A stretch of DNA of 42,741 bases, from positions 1 to 42,741 of the forward strand of contig SYHW01000061.1 in the NCBI GenBank assembly GCA_005799065.1. The letters are read 5' to 3'. Under the pieces are notes generated by a model. That model was given only the letters and a program-made list of their open reading frames with translations. It ran no database searches and was not told where the DNA came from. Position numbers and translations under genes: made by a program. Source of the DNA: Bacteroidota bacterium (lineage in GTDB: Bacteria; Bacteroidota; Bacteroidia; UBA7662). The first letter of the stretch is position 1. Each line of letters begins with the position of its first letter. Positions 16,689 through 25,000 of the stretch are shown in pieces.

Positions 16689-19229
16689 CTATTCTGAGGC
16701 CGTGTCCTTGGTCTTTTTAACCTTTTTGGGATTCACCACCCGCATGCCATCCTCCGGATTGTAATCGAGTAGAATTTTCTCTCCCTCTTTGAAACCACCA
16801 GCAATTACCTTTTCGGCCACAACATCTTCAACAAATTTTTGAACCGCCCTTTTTAAGGGGCGAGCACCAAATTGAGGGTCAAAACCTTTTTCAATCAGAA
16901 AATCACGTGCTGCTTCTGTTAGCGTGAGCTCGAATCCCAAATCCAGTAAGCGTTTATAAACACTGTCCAAAACCAGATCTATGATTTTTAAAATATCGGG
17001 TTTGTCGAGTGCATTAAACATAATCACATCATCTACTCTGTTGAGAAACTCAGGTGAAAACGTCTTTTTTAGTGCATTTTGAAGGATGGCATTCGATTCT
17101 GTTTCCGTTGCGCTGCGCTTTGCGGCCGTATTGAAACCAACCCCTGTGCCAAAATCTTTCAGTTGCCGGCTTCCGATATTCGAGGTGAGAATGATGATGG
17201 TGTTGCGGAAATCTACCCTTCTCCCTAATCCATCGGTGAGCTGTCCATCATCTAATACTTGCAAGAGTAGATTGAAAATATCAGGGTGTGCTTTTTCGAT
17301 TTCATCGAGCAAAACAACCGAATAGGGCTTTCGTCTCACCTTTTCAGTCAATTGCCCACCCTCTTCATAGCCCACATAACCTGGGGGTGCCCCCACTAAC
17401 CGAGACACACTGAATTTCTCCATATACTCACTCATGTCGATGCGTACCAGTGACTCCTCCGAATCAAATAGATATCGGGCCAGCTCTTTAGCCAGCTCAG
17501 TTTTGCCCACACCCGTTGGGCCTAAAAAAATGAAGGATCCTATAGGCTTTTTAGGGTCTTTTAAACCCGCTCTGGTCCTTTGAATGGCACGAGCGATGAG
17601 GTCAACCGCTTTATCCTGACCAATCACGCGGCTTTTAAGGTGTTCGTTCATGCCGGTTAAACGCAATCCTTCATCTTTTCCCACTCGGGTCACGGGAATG
17701 CCGGACATCATGGCCACTACTTCAGCAATATTTTGCTCATCAACCACATGCCTTTGCTTTTTAGACTGTTCTTCCCACAGTGTTCGTGCTTCATCAAGTT
17801 GATCGAACAATTTCTTTTCTGTATCCCTTAAGCGGGCGGCTTCTTCATACTTCTGAGAACGAACTACCAGAGACTTTTGCTCCTTGATTTTTTCAATTTG
17901 TTCTTCCAGTGCCACAATCTGCTCGGGTACATGAATGTTGGCAATGTGGACACGTGCACCTGCCTCATCCAAGGCATCTATGGCCTTGTCGGGTAAAAAA
18001 CGGTCGGAAATGTAGCGGTCAGTTAGTTTCACGCAAGCATCAATGGCCGCCTCTGTGTAGGTAACATTGTGGTGCTCTTCATATTTCTCCTTGATGTTTC
18101 CCAAAATTTGAATTGCTTCAAAGGCCGAAGGTGGGTCAACCATAACTTTCTGAAATCGGCGATCCAATGCTCCGTCTTTTTCAATGTATTGCCGATACTC
18201 ATTCAGCGTAGTGGCTCCGATGCATTGAACTTCACCGCGCGCCAGTGCTGGTTTAAACATATTGCTGGCGTCTAATGAACCGCTAGCACCTCCAGCACCC
18301 ACCAAAGTATGAATTTCGTCGATAAACAACAGAACGTCTGGACTTTTTTCTAATTCAGACATCACTGATTTCATGCGCTCCTCAAATTGGCCACGGTATT
18401 TAGTGCCTGCTACGAGTGAGGATAGGTCTAATGTAACAATTCGCTTGTTGAAAAGAACACGAGATACCTTTTTCTGTTGTATCCGCAGGGCCAAGCCTTC
18501 AGCAATTGCAGTCTTTCCAACACCAGGTTCACCTATAAGAATGGGGTTATTTTTTTTACGACGACTTAATATTTGCGACACCCTTTCAATTTCTTTTTCC
18601 CGCCCAATGATCGGATCTAATTTCCCTTCTTCTGCGAGCTGAGACAAATCACGACCGAAATTATCAAGTACAGGCGTTTTGCTTTTTGGGTTCAAATAGG
18701 CCTTTTTCCCACTTTCAGACGATTTTTTGTCATCTTCTAAATAGGAATCATCTCCTGTAGATGCACGTGGTGTATCTTCTCGATTGCGTCCTTCAAGCAT
18801 TTGATCCAGTTCTTCTTTCACTGCCTCATAGGTGATATCGAATTTTTCAAGAATTCGTGTTGCCAAACTCTCTTCTTCACGCAAGATTGATAACAATAAA
18901 TGAACTGTACCAACCAGTTCACTTTTGAAAATTTTTGCTTCTAAAAAGGTAATTTTCAATACCTTTTCTGCCTGTTTTGTGAGCGGGAGGTTCTCAATAG
19001 AATTCATTGGATTGCTTCCTGTTCCCCGGATCGCATCCTCTATCGATTTTTTGAGTCGACTCAGGTCAACCCCAAGGCTAATCATTGTTTTGATTGCCTG
19101 ACCATCGCCCTCTCGGATTAAGCCCAGTAATAGGTGACAAGGATCAATGTAATCGTGGCCCAACCGTAATGCCTCTTCCTTGCTGTATGAGATAACATCT
19201 TTTACTTTGGGTGAGAATTTAGCGTCCAT
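16689..19229 (-). CDS. clpC: ClpC-type AAA+ unfoldase of the Clp protease
   Basis: This 846-residue ATPase unfolds proteins and feeds them into ClpP. The order is: a Clp N-domain with two repeats (about residues 1-145), the first AAA+ module with Walker A GEPGVGKTAIAEG, a middle region with a UVR-like helical segment (QKYEEAARLRDTEKKL), and the second AAA+ module with Walker A GPTGVGKTELAKE. A GVGF loop near the C-terminal third matches the ClpP-docking loop of ClpC. The UVR-like segment and this loop separate it from ClpA and ClpB. The ATG at 19229 gives the familiar start MDAKFSPKVKDVISYSKEEALRLGH. An open frame extends to 19271, but a promoter lies inside that stretch. It is the first gene of the long minus-strand run that also contains clpS. 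Confidence 0.95.
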   Translation of the reverse strand: MDAKFSPKVKDVISYSKEEALRLGHDYIDPCHLLLGLIREGDGQAIKTMISLGVDLSRLKKSIEDAIRGTGSNPMNSIENLPLTKQAEKVLKITFLEAKIFKSELVGTVHLLLSILREEESLATRILEKFDITYEAVKEELDQMLEGRNREDTPRASTGDDSYLEDDKKSSESGKKAYLNPKSKTPVLDNFGRDLSQLAEEGKLDPIIGREKEIERVSQILSRRKKNNPILIGEPGVGKTAIAEGLALRIQQKKVSRVLFNKRIVTLDLSSLVAGTKYRGQFEERMKSVMSELEKSPDVLLFIDEIHTLVGAGGASGSLDASNMFKPALARGEVQCIGATTLNEYRQYIEKDGALDRRFQKVMVDPPSAFEAIQILGNIKEKYEEHHNVTYTEAAIDACVKLTDRYISDRFLPDKAIDALDEAGARVHIANIHVPEQIVALEEQIEKIKEQKSLVVRSQKYEEAARLRDTEKKLFDQLDEARTLWEEQSKKQRHVVDEQNIAEVVAMMSGIPVTRVGKDEGLRLTGMNEHLKSRVIGQDKAVDLIARAIQRTRAGLKDPKKPIGSFIFLGPTGVGKTELAKELARYLFDSEESLVRIDMSEYMEKFSVSRLVGAPPGYVGYEEGGQLTEKVRRKPYSVVLLDEIEKAHPDIFNLLLQVLDDGQLTDGLGRRVDFRNTIIILTSNIGSRQLKDFGTGVGFNTAAKRSATETESNAILQNALKKTFSPEFLNRVDDVIMFNALDKPDILKIIDLVLDSVYKRLLDLGFELTLTEAARDFLIEKGFDPQFGARPLKRAVQKFVEDVVAEKVIAGGFKEGEKILLDYNPEDGMRVVNPKKVKKTKDTASE

Positions 19230-19255
19230 GTATCGGGGTCGTAGGTTATTGCTTA

Positions 19256-19285
19256 CAAAAATAGGAGGCATGAATTGAGATGCAA
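19256..19285 (-). promoter_or_regulatory. Promoter of the clpC-led gene run
   Basis: On the minus strand a TTG (19285-19283) is followed after exactly 19 nt by TATTTTTG (19263-19256), a near-ideal Bacteroidota promoter. It lies 26 nt before the clpC ATG at 19229 and just after the terminator of the upstream gene. This also argues against the upstream start at 19271. Confidence 0.75.
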
Positions 19286-19300
19286 CCTGTCGTCGTTAAA

Positions 19301-19329
19301 CAAAACAGCCCGGAAAAAGTTCCGAGCTG
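19301..19329 (-). terminator. Intrinsic terminator after the OB-fold type IX cargo gene
   Basis: On the minus strand a 10-bp stem (CAGCTCGGAA with TTCCGGGCTG, one G-T wobble) closes a 4-nt loop and is followed by TTTTGTTT. This is a well-formed rho-independent terminator 25 bp past the stop codon of the gene ending at 19354. It insulates clpC from that gene. Confidence 0.85.
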
Positions 19330-19353
19330 CGTTTATCATTGGTGTTTTCCCAT

Positions 19354-21543
19354 TCATTTATTCTCAATCAGTATGCGGCCAACCGATTGCATTCGGCGGC
19401 CTTTCGCTTGTATTAAGTACAGACCTTTGGGCGTTCCAGCCGGAACATGGAGTCGCATGGTTTGAATGCCGGATTCGAAATTCAATTGATCGCTTGTAAT
19501 TAGACGTCCGGTTAAATCACGAAGGGTCAATTCAATTTGTTCCGGTTGACTCAATTCAAACTCAACAGTACAAAATTCAAAGGCTGGATTGGGGTAAATG
19601 CGCATGTTTTGCATGGAGACCGAACGGTCAAATATCCCGCTTGATCCACCGCTTCCGGCAAATCCATGAACATCAGCCCGATTTCTGGGTTGCAGCTTCC
19701 AATTGGAAAAATTGAAAGTAAGAATGCCCCGAATATAATCCAAGCGCTGCCTGAATGAAAGGGAATCTGTATTGAAATTCTGGCCCAAGTCGAGGCTTGA
19801 GAGGGTTACGCCCCCTCGAACTCTGAGGCCATTCGTTGAAATAGAGTCTGGGTAGATCAGAAACTCGCCAAAATTACTCGGTGCATCTGGGTTTTGATTC
19901 ACAACATATTGATTCAGGAATTCGATGAGCATTGACTCATAAGCCTCAGTATAGTTATAGATTCTCGACATGACAGAGTCGATTGGTAACTGCACGGGTG
20001 CATAAGGCTGTCCACTACCTAAAAATTCGTAGGCCAAAACTTCTAAAGTTGTGATACCAAAGTCTTCGATCACCTTTGCAGAGGTGATTCGAATACTGTC
20101 CCCTCTCAATCGGGTATCAATATCGGTCGAGCCCAAATTATCGGGTCTAACCGTAATTCCGCAAAATACATCACGTCCGTCTTGAAAAATAATGCGTCCA
20201 TAGTCGGTTGGACTTAAAGTTGACATCAATCGTCCCCTTAAATCCATGCCCGTTAAAACAGTTCCATCATAAATCGAACGACCATTGGCAAAAGGCGTTT
20301 CTTGAACCTGAGATACCCTAACGATTCCGCCATTGACGATACGCAGTATGCCAAAGCTTTGTACTGTATCGGGACTTACGGCCTCATTTCCTTGATTATC
20401 AACTGCTTTGATAAAATAACGAATGTATCCCAAATTTTGTGTTAGGGCCGATCCGGGAATTGTTGCGGTAAATGAATCAACCGAAACAGTAGACATACTA
20501 ACGGAATCGTAAGGTGTTCCGCTTAAACCAGGGGCAAAAAATAATTTTGCAGAGGTAACTGAGCCATCGAGGTCAGTGATGCGAGCAGCAATAGTCACGG
20601 GCTGTGCGACAGAAGGTACCATTGGATTGGCTGTAAGATTGGCTACAAATGGAGGAGAAGCAGTAATGGGGCCTAAATCAGTCGGAATCAGCGGCACAAT
20701 TTCGTAGCGAGGATATAATGTAGCAAAGTTCGTTTCGGTAATAACCCCTCGAATGTACTCAAATGCTTTTCCTTGTTGAACAAATACTGGGGCTTGTGGA
20801 TTGGGTGGTGTTGATGCGGTCGATGAGATGAAAGGGGGTCTGAAGAATCGAGAAGCATCTCGTACATTCATCTCGGCACCTGATGCGTCTCTAATGAGCC
20901 ACGAAACCCTGCCACCACCAAAAATGCTCACCCCCGTAACAAGTACATTGTTGAGCTGCACATACATTCCTTCATAAGGCTCTCCTGAAGGTTTTTGTAT
21001 GGTTTGTGGTACAGAAGGATTGCTTGGGTTAAATTGCATGAATTGATTCACGCTTGCAGGTCGAGGCGATGGCAAGGAAGCAGAAAATCCTACGACTTGA
21101 GAAGCTACCGGAATCAGGTTGATTTGTGTTTCTCCAGAGTTTGGGCTAGCATCCTGAAATTCGGAAACCACCCCCGTACATTCAACTATGTTTCCTGGTT
21201 GGAAATTATTGAAGAATCCTGTAGCCGAAGAATCTGCGATCGCAGGAAGACGAACCAGCAACCCGCGCCAAGCATTGTCGCCCAAGCCATTGGTATCTAC
21301 CAAATATGTGGCCTTCCAATTGGCACTCAAAGCATGGTCACGTGGATTAAAAATAACCAATCCACGCACCCGAACCGTATCGTTCAAGTAACGTGAGAGG
21401 GTACGACCGGTTAAAAGGGTGTCGGGATGCACATACTGAATACTATCAATACTGCGTAGTGGATATACTTGGGCTTCGCCAGTTTTCGAAAAAATCAAAC
21501 CGACGATTAAAGCCAGAAGAAAAGTCAATCGATTGAAGATCAT
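19354..21543 (-). CDS. Exported protein with OB-fold-like domains and type IX sorting tail
   Basis: This 729-residue protein starts with a signal peptide (LTFLLALIVGLIFSKTGEAQ, cleavage near 25). The body contains stretches typical of OB-fold domains in extracellular nucleases: VRVRGLVIFNP...YLVDTNGL near the N-terminus, FEYIRGVITETNFATLYPRYEIVPL in the middle, and LDYIRGILTFNFSNWKLQPRNRADV near residue 630. A bacterial Ig-like or cadherin-like segment (about 285-390) sits between them. No nuclease catalytic domain is visible. The last 80 residues form a Por secretion tail with MRIYPNPAFEFCTVEF, TLRDLTGRLI, and GLYLIQAKGRRMQSVGRILIENK, so it should be exported and attached to the surface or released through the type IX system. 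It might bind extracellular DNA or glycans; that is inference. It has its own terminator downstream. Confidence 0.85.
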   Translation of the reverse strand: MIFNRLTFLLALIVGLIFSKTGEAQVYPLRSIDSIQYVHPDTLLTGRTLSRYLNDTVRVRGLVIFNPRDHALSANWKATYLVDTNGLGDNAWRGLLVRLPAIADSSATGFFNNFQPGNIVECTGVVSEFQDASPNSGETQINLIPVASQVVGFSASLPSPRPASVNQFMQFNPSNPSVPQTIQKPSGEPYEGMYVQLNNVLVTGVSIFGGGRVSWLIRDASGAEMNVRDASRFFRPPFISSTASTPPNPQAPVFVQQGKAFEYIRGVITETNFATLYPRYEIVPLIPTDLGPITASPPFVANLTANPMVPSVAQPVTIAARITDLDGSVTSAKLFFAPGLSGTPYDSVSMSTVSVDSFTATIPGSALTQNLGYIRYFIKAVDNQGNEAVSPDTVQSFGILRIVNGGIVRVSQVQETPFANGRSIYDGTVLTGMDLRGRLMSTLSPTDYGRIIFQDGRDVFCGITVRPDNLGSTDIDTRLRGDSIRITSAKVIEDFGITTLEVLAYEFLGSGQPYAPVQLPIDSVMSRIYNYTEAYESMLIEFLNQYVVNQNPDAPSNFGEFLIYPDSISTNGLRVRGGVTLSSLDLGQNFNTDSLSFRQRLDYIRGILTFNFSNWKLQPRNRADVHGFAGSGGSSGIFDRSVSMQNMRIYPNPAFEFCTVEFELSQPEQIELTLRDLTGRLITSDQLNFESGIQTMRLHVPAGTPKGLYLIQAKGRRMQSVGRILIENK

Positions 21544-21717
21544 ATTTCAGAATTTGGGCAAAATTGACCTTTTTATCTGTAAATCGCAACAGAAAAATGT
21601 GGGATCACCAGAAAGATGATCTGGCCGTTAAACTGCCTTCAAACCGATTTTTTTAAAGTATGGCAAACAATAAATGAGCGCTTTCGTCATTCATAGCCTT
21701 GGTAAATTTCAATAGAT

Positions 21718-21900
21718 ATGATTGATTTTGTTAAACAGGTACTCCAGGGCGTTAGTTTCGACAAGGAGTTGTTCCGAAAGGAACTGAAAAAGAACTTATC
21801 ATTGATTAGTCCGAATGAAAAAACCATGCTTTTGACCTGGTGTCTCACAAAGTTTTCTCAGCACTACGACGTTCTGAAGGATACTTTTCGGCTGTCTTAA
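21718..21900 (+). CDS. Small conserved-looking protein, 60 residues
   Basis: This short frame begins MIDFVKQVLQGVSFDKELFRKELKK and ends with an amphipathic, likely helical segment (TMLLTWCLTKFSQHYDVLKDTF). The composition is that of a real small cytoplasmic helical protein, with alternating charged and hydrophobic residues. It sits alone in a 500-bp gap, divergent from the OB-fold cargo gene and convergent with the giant lipase-like gene. I have an impression of similar small proteins in other Bacteroidota, unverified. No function can be assigned. No clear promoter was found; TAAATTTC about 14 nt upstream is one base off the -7 consensus. Confidence 0.6.
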   Translation: MIDFVKQVLQGVSFDKELFRKELKKNLSLISPNEKTMLLTWCLTKFSQHYDVLKDTFRLS

Positions 21901-21956
21901 GCCAAAATATTGTCTATAAGGCCCAGACTTGCCCACTGTGCATAGTGAACCACAAA

Positions 21957-21993
21957 GTCAACCCAGGATCGAACTCGATTAACCTGGGTTGAC
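21957..21993. other. Strong hairpin between convergent genes
   Basis: Perfect 11-bp arms GTCAACCCAGG and CCTGGGTTGAC enclose a smaller ATCGA/TCGAT stem. It lies between the ends of the 60-residue gene and the 1668-residue gene, so it may serve as a two-way transcript end. No T-run follows on the plus strand, and only TTTG on the minus strand. Confidence 0.55.
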
Positions 21994-22044
21994 CAAATGC
22001 GGTCTCTTCTGTCTATTATCTATCGTTTAATGCGAATCTAGAGT

Positions 22045-25000
22045 CTATTCAATAGACAACTTCAATGTGGCTTTTGATCCGTAATTAGAGCGTATGACCA
22101 ACGTGTACCAACCCGGATTTAATGCTTCTCGATTGATTTGAAGCACAGAATGAGCAGCTGGCCAAACGGATTGGTGAACAACTCGGCCGGCAAGATCGAA
22201 TACATGGACTTCGGCCTGATAATGACTCTGACTTCGGTGTATTTGGAAATTACCAGATGATGGATTGGGGAAGCAAGCGTAATGCCCCTTTTCTATATCC
22301 AATTTTCTTAATGTGCCCCATTCAGAATGGTTGCGCCTCAATGTTCCGGATAAGCCCAGACAAGTCTGTCTATCCCGTATGAAGTCATCCAAAGTGATTT
22401 GGCCACTGCTGAGTGCAGATTCCAATTCTATACTACATGTCCAGTGTAAACGAGCTGATTCAAGCCATTCATCTTGCTGAAGGTTTTGCAGGATCATGAG
22501 GACGTTAAGCGCATCTGCTGCACGTGCAGCAGTTCGCATCAGCTGGGCTTTACGTAATTCCAAACGTCCGAACTCCACCGACCAACCCATATTGGGATTA
22601 AAGAGTCGATAATCAATCTCTTGCAAAATCCAGTTGATGGGCACGTATTCTGATCTTCTATCAAGTCCAAGGTCTACCCATTGCATTAAGCCATCGGAAG
22701 TACATTGAATCATGGCATCGAGTAACAAAGTGAGTATCGTGCGGTCGACCTCATTCCATGGACTGCTCTGAATTCTGGTGGATAAAAATAAATCATTAAA
22801 CCGGCTGAGCATGTTCATTCGGTCATTAACTGATGGATTAGGTTGTACAAGTAATGCGGCGAGTGCGAGCGCCTCTGTTTTTAATGGAACAGAACGACCA
22901 CCCAGTGTTAGCATTCTGTTGCTCCTGAGTGGAGTAATCTGACCTGCGAGCGGATGGGGCAATTGCCGGCCAGGACATAATCCTGTTCCTGTAAATGTGC
23001 CTATTCCCAATGGCTGAATTGGATTTCCGTCCCAATCGACCAATTGCCAATTCTGTTGTATCTGTGCGGTGGGCATATGATTACCCGCTACCTCCATGCC
23101 ATAAACAGACGAGCCCAGAGAATTCAAACAGTGAATCGCTCGCCCGGAGAGCATACCTTGAACGTAGATTTGACTACCTGAAAAGTTGTTTCCACCACCG
23201 CGCAGTTCGACCCAGTCTGGCTCTTCCAGATATATCGCTCGTTGGTTAAAACGAAGATCGTTTCGAACATCATTTGAAAGGGCAAGGTGCGTATTTCCTG
23301 CATAAATTCCTGTCTGATTGTAGCGGAAGGATGCACAACCTGCTGTTAGATGAAGTGAACCGAAGGCCATGACACCGGTATGGTGGCTATCAATGCGCGT
23401 TTCGCTTATGGAGAGCAGTGCGCCATGTTGCCCCATCACATGAAGGCCATGGTACCCAACAGAAATAGAGCTGTTCTGAACAATGCTCGTACCTTCAATA
23501 TCATAACCCCTCCAAAACGTATGGTTATTGCGCGCTACGCAGGCTGTGATCTGAACGGACTTGCCATGTGTTTCTATGGCTGTATGGTTGTTGTAAAACT
23601 GACTGTTGGAGATGCGAATGCCATTCACAAAACCAATTTGAACCGATGTGATGGCCCGTTCCCCGTTTTCAAACAAGCAGCCTGAGATTTGAATATGGGG
23701 CTGACCGTGCAACCATAGTCCACGATGCAATCGAGAAGTATCCCCTGAGAGGCTTGATTGAATGATCCGTGTGGGGCCCATCAAATGTAATCGGGTGTTT
23801 CCTTCCAATCGAATGCCACCGTGTTCAAGGGTAAAATAGGCATCTGATTGTGTAACATCCCAATTTGAAAGCAATCGTGCTCTTAAGTGACCTAATCTAT
23901 TGCCCTGAAGATGAATTCCACTATTTCTACCAAAAGTCCAGGCAGCGCCACCTGCCCAACCACCTGAATCGTGGTTGATGACGATGTGTCCATTGCCTTG
24001 AAAGCCAAATCGAGCACCATCACCGAGCACTACCCTACCCTTAATTTCTATTACGGATGAATCGCCAACCAGAAAAATTTCGGCTCCAGCATGAACTTCC
24101 AGTACCCCATCTTTTTCGATGATGAGACGACTGCCATGATTGACCACGAGTCGAGAGCCACTGGATAGTATTAGCCTACTCCCTCCTCTAAAAGACCATT
24201 GGGCAGTTTGCTGTATTCCTTGAAGTTCATCTCCCAATGTAATCTGGCCCCCATTGGCTACGACTATGTTCGACTCCATACAAGAACCGTCTACGGCGCA
24301 TATCAAATTCGAATTGGGCAAAGGGTACTGTCCCCTCAGAGAATCGGCACAAGAATGGGCGAAATTTAAGGGTTGCCAACGATTAATGCCCAAATGACCC
24401 ATTCCCGAAATCTGACCGGGCCAAATTCTTAGATCACGATTTAGGGTATGCGTAAGCCGATTATGACGTTGGTGTATGCCATAGTTTACAGCCGAGTCTA
24501 AGGACCTTGAAGGTCTCAAGACCAAGCTTCCATTTCGATGACACAACTGATTAACCCTAAGTTGTCGCATCAGGAAGGGATGCAAGTAGGCATGGTGACT
24601 GTTTCGGTCGTCGATATCCGACGCCCCCATTAAGCTGATGTATCCTTCGAATCCTGAATAAGGTTCAACAGGTGGCGCCACATGCAGCCCGACCGGTGGA
24701 AATGGATTGCCCGGGATATTGAGCGAACTGTAGGTGCTCACGAACCCGTGCTGCATTATTTGCTCTCTTCGACTAAAAAAGCCACTTTTGTTCATGTCCA
24801 CGGCATAAGTGAAGTCGCCTGCCGCATAGTCCAGTCCGTCCATAGGGCGGTTCGCATAACGTGCCACAACGGCACTTTGATTGACTTGGATATTGTGGGC
24901 AATAAGTTGTTGCAATACCCTGCTTTGCATAACACTATAAGTTATAGATCGAAGCAGCGCAACACTCATAATTATCGGCCCTTGAGTAGGTTGCTGAGCC

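Noticed and set aside
21957-21993. tRNA-like GTTCGATCC in the hairpin
   Set aside because: The T-loop-like string is not framed by a T stem, and no acceptor, D or anticodon arm can be formed around it.
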